From assembly GCF_030409875.1 (NCBI RefSeq), contig NZ_JAUFQR010000001.1, positions 1,054,001-1,118,000 on the forward strand: DNA of 64,000 bases, written 5' to 3'. Positions 36,966 through 44,468 of the stretch are shown here, one piece after another (position 1 is the first letter of the stretch; each line of letters opens with the position of its first letter). The DNA comes from Chryseobacterium tructae. Its GTDB lineage: Bacteria > Bacteroidota > Bacteroidia > Flavobacteriales > Weeksellaceae. The notes under the pieces are model-generated. The model ran no database searches. It was not told the origin of the DNA and saw nothing but the letters and a program-made list of their open reading frames with translations. The translations under genes and the position numbers were made by a program.

Positions 36966-36992
36966 GAAAAAATCCTGATGATTATCAGGATT
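36966..36992 (-). terminator. Terminator after the small sorting-domain gene
   Basis: AATCCTGAT (36971-36979) and ATCAGGATT (36984-36992) form the stem. Read leftwards it is followed by TTTTCTTTT. Confidence 0.75.
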
Positions 36993-36997
36993 GTAAT

Positions 36998-37351
36998 TTA
37001 TTGTTTTACGATTTGAGTAACTTTCTGCGTATTGTCGCTTAAAAGGTAACGAATCAGATATTTTCCGGGTTTTAATTTTTCAATATTAATCTCTCCGGAG
37101 TTCATATTGACAGTATAATTAGCGACTTGCATACCCAAAATAGAATAAAAAGTCACACTTTTGATTCTTAAAGAAGAATCTTTTGCCTTAATAATAAGGA
37201 AATCCTTTGCAGGATTTGGATAGGCAAGCAAAACACCATCATCTGCCTTCTGAGTGATGGAACCCGGCTCTCTAAGCTGAGCTTGTAAATTGTTGGAAAA
37301 TCCAACAAAAGCGCCTACAAATAGAATTAAAAGTAAAAGTTTTTTCATCAA
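36998..37351 (-). CDS. Small secreted protein consisting almost only of a T9SS type A sorting domain
   Basis: A 117-residue protein: signal peptide about 1-25 ('NNLQAQ'), a linker of about 15 residues, then a full type IX sorting domain. The domain has 'LLAYPNPAKDFLIIKA' (motif with Pro-Asn-Pro), 'VTFYSILGMQVANY', and the final 'LKPGKYLIRYL...KVTQIVKQ' with the 'GxY' and terminal Lys motifs. Normally this domain is the C-terminal tag of a much larger cargo. Here no cargo is present, so the protein may be a remnant, a competitor for the T9SS translocon, or a small surface protein. M2 (37348) is an equally possible start. Confidence 0.85.
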   Translation of the reverse strand: MMKKLLLLILFVGAFVGFSNNLQAQLREPGSITQKADDGVLLAYPNPAKDFLIIKAKDSSLRIKSVTFYSILGMQVANYTVNMNSGEINIEKLKPGKYLIRYLLSDNTQKVTQIVKQ

Positions 37352-37430
37352 ATTTATAATTTCTCGAATATATATAACAAATATAACAAATTCTACAATT
37401 TCTTACAATAGTTTTTTGTATAACTTGTAT

Positions 37431-37438
37431 TAAATTTG
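37431..37438 (+). promoter_or_regulatory. Candidate -7 box for hemB
   Basis: TAAATTTG lies 28 bases before the hemB start. TTG motifs upstream are at poor spacing. Confidence 0.35.
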
Positions 37439-37466
37439 TAGAAACTTATTCAAAAAGTATTCCAAA

Positions 37467-38456
37467 ATGATACATTCAAGAAATAGAAGACTTAGAGTTA
37501 ATGAATCTATCAGAAGTTTGGTAAGAGAAAATGTGCTTACAACTGATGATTTTGTAATGCCGATCTTCGTAATGGAGGGCGAAAATATGCAAGAACCGAT
37601 CCCGTCGATGCCGGGTATTTTCAGGCGAAGCATAGATTTAACAGTAAAAGAATGTAAGGAATTATTTTCTTTAGGCGTAAAAGCTGTCAACTTGTACATG
37701 AAGGTGTCAGAACATCTGAAAGACAATACAGGAAAAGAAGCATGGAACAGAAACGGATTGATGCAGAATACGATCAAAGCGATCAAAGATGCTGTTCCGG
37801 GAATGGTGGTAATGCCAGATGTTGCATTAGATCCTTATTCAATCTATGGACATGACGGAATTATTGAAAACGGGAAAATTTTAAATGATGCTACCAATGA
37901 GGCATTGGCAAAAATGTCGGTATCGCATGCAGAAGCAGGAGCAGATCTTGTAGCTCCAAGTGATATGATGGATGGTAGAGTACAGGTAATTCGTGAGGCA
38001 TTGGAAGAAAGTGGGTTTACAGATGTAGGAATTGTTAGCTACGCTGCAAAATATGCAAGTTCTTTCTATGGCCCTTTCAGAAGTGCTTTAGACAGTGCTC
38101 CAAAAGAAAATATTGAAATTCCGAAAGATAAAAAGACTTATCAGATGGATTTTCATAACACGCGTGAAGCCTTGAATGAAGTATTTAAAGATATTGATGA
38201 AGGAGCAGACGTGATTATGATCAAACCGGGACTTCCTTACCTGGATATTGTTTCCAAAGTACGTGAAGCCATTGATCTTCCAATTGCTGTTTATAACGTA
38301 AGTGGTGAATATGCGATGGTGAAAGCAGCGGTTCAGAACGGTTGGTTGGATAACGACAAAACGATCATTGAAAGTCTTACTTGCTTCAAAAGAGCGGGTG
38401 CAGATATGATCTTTACTTATTTTGCTAAGGAAGCAGCGATGATCCTTAACAAATAA
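37467..38456 (+). CDS. hemB: Porphobilinogen synthase (delta-aminolevulinate dehydratase)
   Basis: A 329-residue HemB of normal length. The two active-site lysines are Lys195 ('SYAAKYASSFYGPFR') and Lys253 ('VIMIKPGLPYLD'). It condenses two 5-aminolevulinate molecules to porphobilinogen in haem synthesis. The catalytic metal segment reads 'PDVALDPYSIYGHDG' (118-131): Ala and Asp stand where zinc-type enzymes have cysteines, so this is the non-zinc, magnesium-type form. It stands alone, followed by a terminator shared with the leftward peptide gene. Confidence 0.95.
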   Translation: MIHSRNRRLRVNESIRSLVRENVLTTDDFVMPIFVMEGENMQEPIPSMPGIFRRSIDLTVKECKELFSLGVKAVNLYMKVSEHLKDNTGKEAWNRNGLMQNTIKAIKDAVPGMVVMPDVALDPYSIYGHDGIIENGKILNDATNEALAKMSVSHAEAGADLVAPSDMMDGRVQVIREALEESGFTDVGIVSYAAKYASSFYGPFRSALDSAPKENIEIPKDKKTYQMDFHNTREALNEVFKDIDEGADVIMIKPGLPYLDIVSKVREAIDLPIAVYNVSGEYAMVKAAVQNGWLDNDKTIIESLTCFKRAGADMIFTYFAKEAAMILNK

Positions 38457-38473
38457 CAAAATTTACATTAATG

Positions 38474-38507
38474 AAAAAAGAGATTGTTTCATCAGCAATC
38501 TCTTTTT
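38474..38507. terminator. Bidirectional terminator between hemB and the GG-leader peptide
   Basis: AAAAAGAGATTG and CAATCTCTTTTT flank a nine-base loop, with A and T runs on both sides. It lies between the convergent hemB (ending 38456) and peptide gene (ending 38525). Confidence 0.85.
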
Positions 38508-38524
38508 TTATTAATGATACTTTA

Positions 38525-38707
38525 TTATCCAAAACATGCATGGTAAGAAGGGTGCCCTTCATGAATAGGCTTTTCTCCCCCTTTATCATCTACACAGATA
38601 TTGGTAGGACATAGGTACCAACCAGCCGGACATTTGTCATGTGAATCAGGAAAACGGATATTTCCACCATTGATATCCTTCAACTCTTTTTTACTTAATT
38701 TTTTCAT
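38525..38707 (-). CDS. GG-leader bacteriocin-like peptide 1
   Basis: A 60-residue peptide. The leader 'MKKLSKKELKDINGG' (1-15) is the double-glycine type seen in Bacteroidota bacteriocin-like and other C39-peptidase-processed peptides. The predicted mature part, 45 residues, has four cysteines in 'DKCPAGWYLCPTNICVDD' and 'YHACFG'. It shares 'GWYLCPTxIC' and a following 'PIH' with peptide 2 encoded 300 bases upstream on the same strand. No C39 ABC transporter or immunity gene is in view. Antimicrobial activity is not implied by the sequence alone. Confidence 0.75.
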   Translation of the reverse strand: MKKLSKKELKDINGGNIRFPDSHDKCPAGWYLCPTNICVDDKGGEKPIHEGHPSYHACFG

Positions 38708-39011
38708 AGTAATTATTTTTTATTGGTTTATGAGACTAATATAATAAAAATATATCACGAAGTATTGATGTTTTGTGAAAAAACTGTTTTTTATAGATAT
38801 AAGTATGGTCAAACTGTCCGTCATCTAAAAAAGATAGGTTTCAATAAAAGGGGTAAAGTGGCCAATGTTCATTCAGGTTGTCAAACATGGTGTAAAAGAA
38901 TCTGGAACCCATGTATTATGAATCATGTGACTTGTCTTATTAATTCATTATAAAAAATAAAATGCTGCCTCAATGAGACCGCATTTTATATTACTGACTG
39001 TAATTTTGAAT
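38708..39011. other. Spacer between the two GG-leader peptide genes
   Basis: A 304-base spacer. It contains a hairpin (AAAATGC with GCATTTT, about 38957-38991) that could end transcription of peptide 2. On the plus strand there is an open frame of 76 codons (38723-38953) with several cysteines near its end. I cannot support it as a gene, because it has no clear ribosome binding site and overlaps the leader region of peptide 1. Confidence 0.4.
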
Positions 39012-39188
39012 TTATTTTCCCTGACAGAAAGGATCTTCGGGATGTATAGGATTGTCGGGATGATCTAAAAGACAAATTTTTGTTGGACATAGATACCATC
39101 CCCGAAAACAGTTCCCATTTTTATCAGGATAGGTATAATAATATCCGCCTTCGATTTGCTTTAAATCTTTTTTTGTTAATTTTTTCAT
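39012..39188 (-). CDS. GG-leader bacteriocin-like peptide 2
   Basis: A 58-residue peptide whose leader is 'MKKLTKKDLKQIEGG' (1-15). The mature part begins 'YYYTYPDKNGNC' and contains 'GWYLCPTKICLLD' and 'PIHPEDPFC', so four cysteines match those of peptide 1 in order. The two genes are tandem copies that have diverged outside the leader and the Cys core. The start is clear because the leader aligns with peptide 1. Export by a C39-type ABC transporter encoded elsewhere is inferred from the GG site. Confidence 0.75.
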   Translation of the reverse strand: MKKLTKKDLKQIEGGYYYTYPDKNGNCFRGWYLCPTKICLLDHPDNPIHPEDPFCQGK

Positions 39189-39254
39189 GGTGAATATTTT
39201 ATTAATTAGGTACTCTAAAATAATAAATATATTTCACATTATATTGATATTTGA

Positions 39255-39548
39255 TTATAACCAAGGTTTTTTACCATACACATAAGTGTCATCAAACTGT
39301 TTATCACTCATAAACAGATATAGAATACCCTCAATAAAAGGAATAACGGAAGCAAGGCCACAAGTGACTACATTCAGGATCAGTTGAATAATACCTTCTC
39401 TGGTGTATCCGAGATAAAATTTATTTAAAGCTAGCCAACCTACAAGAATTCCTAATAAGGCAGCAGGAAGTTTTTTCTCTGAACGATAGGGGATATTGCT
39501 CTGTTGGTTCTCTGTATTCTCCGTTTTTGTATATCCGTAATTTTCCAT
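39255..39548 (-). CDS. TM2 domain-containing membrane protein
   Basis: A 97-residue protein. The polar N-terminus (1-28, rich in Asn, Gln and Glu) is followed by two membrane helices: 'LPAALLGILVGWLALNKFYLGY' (27-48) and 'GIIQLILNVVTCGLASVIPFIEGILYLF' (52-79), joined by the TM2 motif around 'FYLGYTREGI'. The C-terminus is a short polar tail. TM2 proteins are small membrane proteins with mostly unknown roles. It lies 66 bases upstream of peptide 2 on the same strand, so the three could share a transcript, but a functional link is not established. Confidence 0.85.
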   Translation of the reverse strand: MENYGYTKTENTENQQSNIPYRSEKKLPAALLGILVGWLALNKFYLGYTREGIIQLILNVVTCGLASVIPFIEGILYLFMSDKQFDDTYVYGKKPWL

Positions 39549-39689
39549 TTTTACTATGTATAATGAGTTGGTTTATTTTATAATAAGTAGTTTTAAATGA
39601 TGAAAAGTTACAATAATTTGAAAGTGAATAAGTTTAGATTCCGGATAAACAAAGTTTATATTGGTAATAAAGAAAGTTTATATTTTTGA

Positions 39690-39697
39690 TATATTTG
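39690..39697 (+). promoter_or_regulatory. -7 box directly before lptB
   Basis: TATATTTG ends only four bases before the lptB ATG at 39702, suggesting a leaderless or almost leaderless transcript. A -33 TTG at 39661-39663 has a 26-base spacer, longer than usual. Confidence 0.45.
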
Positions 39698-39701
39698 CCC
39701 T

Positions 39702-40763
39702 ATGATTTTACGCGGAGAAAACTTAATCAAAGAATACGGTCCTAAAAAAGTTGTAAAAGGCGTTTCTGTACAGGTTCAGCAGGGAGAGATTGTTGGGTTG
39801 CTTGGTCCTAACGGAGCAGGGAAGACTACATCGTTTTATATGATCGTAGGATTGGTTAAGCCCACTTCAGGAAAAATATTTCTGGACAAACAGGAGATTA
39901 CTACCGATGCGATGTACCGACGAGCTCAAAAAGGAATCGGTTATCTGGCGCAGGAAGCTTCCGTTTTCAGAAAATTATCTGTAGAGGAAAATATTATGGG
40001 AGTATTGCAGTTGACAAAACTTTCCAAACGTGAGCAGCAAATCAAATGTGATGAGCTGATCGAAGAATTTTCTTTACAACACGTTCGTAAAAACAGAGGA
40101 GATCTTCTTTCCGGAGGAGAAAGACGTAGAACGGAGATTGCCCGTTGTTTGGCAACAAGTCCGAACTTTATCCTTCTGGATGAACCTTTCGCTGGGGTAG
40201 ACCCGATTGCGGTAGAAGATATTCAAAAGATTGTAAGAAGTCTGGTAGATAAAAATATCGGAATTCTGATTACCGACCACAACGTACAGCAAACCCTTGC
40301 AATCACCAATAAGACTTATATTATGTTTGAAGGAAAGATCCTTAAAGAAGGGCTTCCGGAAGATCTAGCGAATGATCCACAGGTAAGAGAAGCTTATCTT
40401 GGAGAAAACTTCGTATACCAAAGCATTTTAGACAAACCGAAAAAGAAAAAATATGCCTACAATATCTGGGCAGGTAATTTCGATTCAAAAGCTCAACTAC
40501 AGGGATTCGTAGATGAAAATTTTAAACAATTTGATGATTTGAGACTCATGTATGGTTTTGAGGATATTAGCTTTGCTTCATTAGCCAATTCTGAAATTGA
40601 ACATATCTTTAATGAAGTAGTAGATAAAAATGCAAATAACTCATTTGTTTTCCAGAAAAAAGAAATCAATTCACAATATACGCTGGAGCAGGCAGAAGCA
40701 GAATCTAAAGAGGTAAGCAGATCTGAGCTTCATTATCTGACGACCTATATGTATGAAGGATAA
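39702..40763 (+). CDS. lptB: LPS export ABC ATPase LptB with an additional C-terminal domain
   Basis: Residues 1-243 form a standard LptB: Walker A 'GPNGAGKT' (35-42), signature 'LSGGE' (136-140), Walker B 'FILLDEP' (156-162), and switch His193 in 'TDHNV'. It powers LptFG to lift lipopolysaccharide from the inner membrane. LptB normally ends near residue 240. Here a charged linker 'KPKKKK' (245-250) leads into about 100 further residues beginning 'YAYNIWAGNFDSKAQLQGFV' and continuing 'FDDLRLMYGFEDISF'. That part resembles small acidic immunity-like (Imm22-type) domains, a tentative match. The frame is open without a break, so the fusion looks genuine. The MsbA-like exporter is 1.9 kb downstream. 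Confidence 0.9.
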   Translation: MILRGENLIKEYGPKKVVKGVSVQVQQGEIVGLLGPNGAGKTTSFYMIVGLVKPTSGKIFLDKQEITTDAMYRRAQKGIGYLAQEASVFRKLSVEENIMGVLQLTKLSKREQQIKCDELIEEFSLQHVRKNRGDLLSGGERRRTEIARCLATSPNFILLDEPFAGVDPIAVEDIQKIVRSLVDKNIGILITDHNVQQTLAITNKTYIMFEGKILKEGLPEDLANDPQVREAYLGENFVYQSILDKPKKKKYAYNIWAGNFDSKAQLQGFVDENFKQFDDLRLMYGFEDISFASLANSEIEHIFNEVVDKNANNSFVFQKKEINSQYTLEQAEAESKEVSRSELHYLTTYMYEG

Positions 40764-40781
40764 CAAATCAAAATAGTATAC

Positions 40782-40817
40782 AAAACCATTGTCAATATGA
40801 TGATGGTTTTTTTTTGG
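40782..40817 (+). terminator. Terminator after lptB
   Basis: AAAACCAT (40782-40789) pairs with ATGGTTTT (40803-40810), followed by a run of eight or more T's. Confidence 0.65.
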
Positions 40818-41222
40818 TTCAAATTGCATTAAATTAATAGAATTATTAATGAATTAATATAAAAAAATGTTTTTGGCTTAGATTTTGTAATTTACAACAT
40901 CTATTAAATTGCAATTATTTAATCGAACGTTTAAATAATGTGCAATGTTATTATAGAAGATATAAACATTAAAACTATTCATTTCTATTTTCTTATTTAA
41001 CTAGTTTGATGTTTATGTATATCATTTCATTTTACTTTAAACCTCAGATTTTCTGGCGAGGAGCGATAGGGGTTATTTATAGACTTTGAAAATATCACTT
41101 TAGCAGAATAATTCCGGTAAAAGAAGTTGAACGAGAAGATGTGACGAAATAAATGATTATCAATCCTCAATTGAATTCAAAGGTGACCAGGTATAGATTG
41201 TCTAATATGTAAAATAATCCAA
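40818..41222 (+). other. Intergenic region with a possible gene remnant
   Basis: About 400 AT-rich bases. In the frame from ATG 41009 to TAA 41150-41152, 47 codons are open apart from one TGA after 'FWRGAIGVIYRL'; the frame continues to 'IIPVKEVEREDVTK'. The local rise in GC and the protein-like composition suggest a decayed gene end, but I cannot name its family. Upstream (40818-41000) I see nothing. Confidence 0.35.
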
Positions 41223-41414
41223 ATGAAGAATATTAACATTAAAAAAATTATTGATATCCTAATGATACTCCTCCTCATAATATTTATCATACAGAACCTA
41301 GAAAGCGTTATGGTAAAGTTTATGACAATGAAGTTCGAATTGCCTCTTATTGTATTGATATTAGCTGTTTTTGCATTAGGATATTATACATCAAAAGTTT
41401 TTAGAAAAAAATAA
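41223..41414 (+). CDS. LapA-domain small membrane protein
   Basis: A 63-residue protein with two predicted helices: 'ILMILLLIIFIIQNLESVMVKF' and 'LPLIVLILAVFALGYYTSKVF', separated by a short loop. The 'FIIQNxESVxVKFxxxxFELPLxxLIL' pattern fits the LapA/DUF1049 family, whose E. coli member helps regulate LPS assembly. It lies 19 bases before the baeRF-like gene and is probably co-transcribed with it. LapB, the usual E. coli partner, is not seen here. Confidence 0.75.
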   Translation: MKNINIKKIIDILMILLLIIFIIQNLESVMVKFMTMKFELPLIVLILAVFALGYYTSKVFRKK

Positions 41415-41433
41415 ATCACAAAAATATATCATT

Positions 41434-42513
41434 ATGGCATTAAAAGAAATATTACAAAAATTAGCAAGCGAAAAAAATAATCCGTGTGTAACGATTTCAC
41501 TTAACACACATCGTACTCATCCGGACAATCAACAGGACGAAATTATTCTGAAAAATCTTCTAAAAGAAGCTGAAAACAGGCTTATAGATGAATTTGGGAA
41601 AAGGCCAGCATCTGAAATTTTGGAAAAAATAGAAAATATTCCCGATAAAATTGATCATCAGCACAACCTTGAGAGTTTACATATTTTCTTATCAAATGAC
41701 ACGGAAGAAATTGTAAAACTAACTTGGGAAGCCCGGGAAAATACAGTGGAAATAGATGATAAATTTGCTGTAAGACCGATTATCAAAGCCACAGTAAGAG
41801 CTGAGGAATACCTTATTTTGGTTTTGACGCAAAGTGGGACTAAGCTTTATGAAGCATTGAATGATTCTATAATAAAAGAAGTCAGAGATGAAGGCTTTCC
41901 ATTTCCTCAGAATCCTTTTTATATAACACATTCTGATGTGAGGAGTGATGCAAAGCAGGTTGATAATCAGATTAAAGAATATTTTAATAGAATAGATAAA
42001 TCAGTTGTTGAAATTCATAAGAAGTCAAGCTTAAATGTTGTGGTTATCAGTACAACAGATAATTTCAGTAAACTTATAGAAGTAGCTGATTTACCTCAAA
42101 TTTATATTGGCCACGATCATAAAAATTATGAATCTGCAGAAGAACATCATATTGTAGAGCAAGCTTATGAAATTATTAAGAGTCTACAAAAAGAAAAACG
42201 CACTTTAGCAATTGAAGAAATCAAAGAAGCGGTTTCTCAAGGAACTGTTCTTACCGATCTTCAGGAAATCTACCAAGCGGCGATAGATGGAAGAGGAGAT
42301 CTGTTAATGGTTCATCAGGATTACGAGCAGTCAGTAAGAATGATTGATGAAAGAACATTCGAATATGAAGATAATTCAAAAGAGCCGGGAGTTATTGATG
42401 ATATTGTTTCTATCATTGCTTGGGATGTTTTCTCCAAAAAGGGAAGAGTTTATTTTACCCATCAGGAAGAACTTTTAGAATTAGGGAAGATTGTATTAAA
42501 AACAAGATATTAA
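41434..42513 (+). CDS. baeRF-like protein (bacterial archaeo-eukaryotic release factor superfamily)
   Basis: A 359-residue cytoplasmic protein with no signal peptide. 'NNPCVTISLNTHRTHPDNQQDEI' (about 15-37) is the usual opening of baeRF-type proteins, followed by an eRF1-like middle part and an L7Ae-like C-terminal region (about 230-359, 'AWDVFSKKGRVYFTHQEEL'). The superfamily resembles eukaryotic release factor eRF1 and has been suggested to act in ribosome-associated rescue or on peptidyl-tRNA. I see no GGQ motif. The small LapA-like gene directly upstream is the only operon partner. The assignment is to superfamily level. Confidence 0.65.
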   Translation: MALKEILQKLASEKNNPCVTISLNTHRTHPDNQQDEIILKNLLKEAENRLIDEFGKRPASEILEKIENIPDKIDHQHNLESLHIFLSNDTEEIVKLTWEARENTVEIDDKFAVRPIIKATVRAEEYLILVLTQSGTKLYEALNDSIIKEVRDEGFPFPQNPFYITHSDVRSDAKQVDNQIKEYFNRIDKSVVEIHKKSSLNVVVISTTDNFSKLIEVADLPQIYIGHDHKNYESAEEHHIVEQAYEIIKSLQKEKRTLAIEEIKEAVSQGTVLTDLQEIYQAAIDGRGDLLMVHQDYEQSVRMIDERTFEYEDNSKEPGVIDDIVSIIAWDVFSKKGRVYFTHQEELLELGKIVLKTRY

Positions 42514-42536
42514 ATAAAATTTCTTTGTTTGAGATA

Positions 42537-42563
42537 AAAAAGCCTGTATTATGCAGGCTTTTT
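42537..42563 (+). terminator. Terminator after the baeRF-like gene
   Basis: AAAAAGCCTG (42537-42546) pairs with CAGGCTTTTT (42554-42563) around a seven-base loop. Confidence 0.85.
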
Positions 42564-42617
42564 CATGATTTGTTTTAAAAAAGGCTTAATTTTACTAAAG
42601 ACCTTTATCTTATATCC

Positions 42618-44426
42618 ATGGCAAAACCATTCAACAGAACCGTTACTTTATTCGGGATTTATAAACAGCTTGTTCCATTCATCAAACCTTATCGATTAAT
42701 GATCTACGGGACATTGTTTCTTACATTCCTTGGCGCTTTGGCGGCGCAGGTGAACCCGATTGTTCTTAAATATACAGTAGATGAGGTAACAAACCTTACT
42801 CATCTTCCACATCCAATGACAGAAGGAATTCATATCCTTATTATTATCTCCATTATTTTACTGGGAAAGGAATTGTTGAACATTTTCATCAATTTTGGAC
42901 AGAAGTTTTATGGTGAAAAAATCAGGATCAACATCAGCTCTGTTTTGGCACAATCTGCAATTGATAGAATTTTGACCTATAGGGTAGCTTATTTCAACGA
43001 TGAAAATCATGAATCCGGAAAACTTCAGATTAGAATTGACCGCGGTATTGAAAGTTTGACAAAGCTAGTACAGAATTTTTTTATTGATATTCTTCCGTTA
43101 TTTTCCAATGCGATTATTGCACTCATCATCATGTACATGCAGAATGTGTACGTGGGATTGGTTTCTACGATTATTGTTCCGATTTATTTTTACATAAGCT
43201 CACTGCAGGCTAAAAAGCTAAGCGGAGTACGCCGACAACTTCGAAATCAAAGAGAGAAAAAAACTTCCGGTCTTTTGAATCTTGTTAATTCTATTATGGT
43301 GATTAAAAGTTTTGTCCGTGAAAAATTTGAAGGTAAAAAACAATATGATCTACAGATGCAGTTGATGGAAAGTCAGATGTTCACCAGAAGAACCAACTTT
43401 ATATACGACGGATTAAAGACTTTTATTGAACAGTTTGGGGTCGTATTGATTATTATTCTCACAGTATATTTGGTGTTGGATCAGCAGATGACTATTGGTG
43501 CTATTATGCTTCATATCATGCTTTTTAACAATGTTTCTGCACCAATTCGCCAATTGCATAGGATTTATGACGATATGAATGATGCCATGATCTATGCTGA
43601 AGGCTACTTTGAGATTCTTGATGCCGATGATGAAACAGAACCTAGTGGTAACTTTGTAGAAAGAGACATTAAAGGAACTTTTGAACTTAAAAACGTAAAC
43701 TTTACTTATCCTAACGGAACCCCTGCGTTACATGATGTTTCCATGAAAATTGAAAATGGTAAAACAACTGCATTGGTAGGGTTAAGCGGAGCGGGAAAAT
43801 CCACAGTAATTAATCTTCTGTGTAAATTTTATCTTCCCAATTCAGGCGAAATTCTGCTGGATGAGGTGAACTTAAATGAATTTGATAATACATTTCTGAG
43901 AAGCGATCTTGGATTGGTTCTTCAGAAAAACCATATTTTTCAGGGGAGTATTGAAGACAACATCCGTTATGGAGATATGAATGCCAGCTTTGAAGAAATT
44001 CAGGAAGCCGCCAAAAAAGCATACCTTCATGATCAGATTATGGATCTTCCTACAGGCTATCAACATGATGCTACTCAACTTTCAGGAGGGCAGCAGCAGA
44101 GAATTGCGATTGCAAGACTGTTTTTGAAAAATCCCCCAATCATATTCCTGGATGAGCCTACAGCAAGCCTCGATGCGATTGCGACTGAACAGATCAAAAA
44201 TTCTTTAGATGCTATTAAAGAGGGAAGGACCGTTATCATTATTTCCCATTCATTATCCCAGATTTTAGATTCAGATATGATCTACGTGATGAAAAAAGGA
44301 AGAGTAGTGGAGAATGGAACCCACGATGAGCTTTACAATAAAGAAGGGACTTATCGTGAAATCTTTGATGCTTCAGCCCGAAGCTTAAATCTAGATAAAC
44401 TGGTGAATACTCTTAAAGAAAATTAA
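42618..44426 (+). CDS. MsbA-like ABC exporter (permease and ATPase fused)
   Basis: A 602-residue half-transporter. Six helices (about 28-310) form the type-1 exporter membrane domain. The ATPase (about 350-600) has Walker A 'GLSGAGKST', signature 'LSGGQQQR', Walker B 'IIFLDEP' and the His switch in 'IISHSL'. Homodimers of this type flip lipid A-core (MsbA) or export drugs or peptides. The lipid A and lptB genes nearby support a lipid role, but substrate is not decided by sequence. Its stop is 42 bases before the WYL regulator gene, in the same direction. Confidence 0.88.
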   Translation: MAKPFNRTVTLFGIYKQLVPFIKPYRLMIYGTLFLTFLGALAAQVNPIVLKYTVDEVTNLTHLPHPMTEGIHILIIISIILLGKELLNIFINFGQKFYGEKIRINISSVLAQSAIDRILTYRVAYFNDENHESGKLQIRIDRGIESLTKLVQNFFIDILPLFSNAIIALIIMYMQNVYVGLVSTIIVPIYFYISSLQAKKLSGVRRQLRNQREKKTSGLLNLVNSIMVIKSFVREKFEGKKQYDLQMQLMESQMFTRRTNFIYDGLKTFIEQFGVVLIIILTVYLVLDQQMTIGAIMLHIMLFNNVSAPIRQLHRIYDDMNDAMIYAEGYFEILDADDETEPSGNFVERDIKGTFELKNVNFTYPNGTPALHDVSMKIENGKTTALVGLSGAGKSTVINLLCKFYLPNSGEILLDEVNLNEFDNTFLRSDLGLVLQKNHIFQGSIEDNIRYGDMNASFEEIQEAAKKAYLHDQIMDLPTGYQHDATQLSGGQQQRIAIARLFLKNPPIIFLDEPTASLDAIATEQIKNSLDAIKEGRTVIIISHSLSQILDSDMIYVMKKGRVVENGTHDELYNKEGTYREIFDASARSLNLDKLVNTLKEN

Positions 44427-44468
44427 TAATTTTGTTGACTTACGACCTCAGCCAACAATTGCCAATCC

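Noticed and set aside
37430..37786. 118-codon open frame antisense to the start of hemB
   Set aside because: It overlaps the conserved hemB N-terminus and lacks any family feature.
38723..38953. 76-codon plus-strand frame between the GG-leader peptides, with cysteines
   Set aside because: There is no leader, signal or ribosome binding site that I can support, and it begins in the 5' region of peptide 1. Kept only as a remark.
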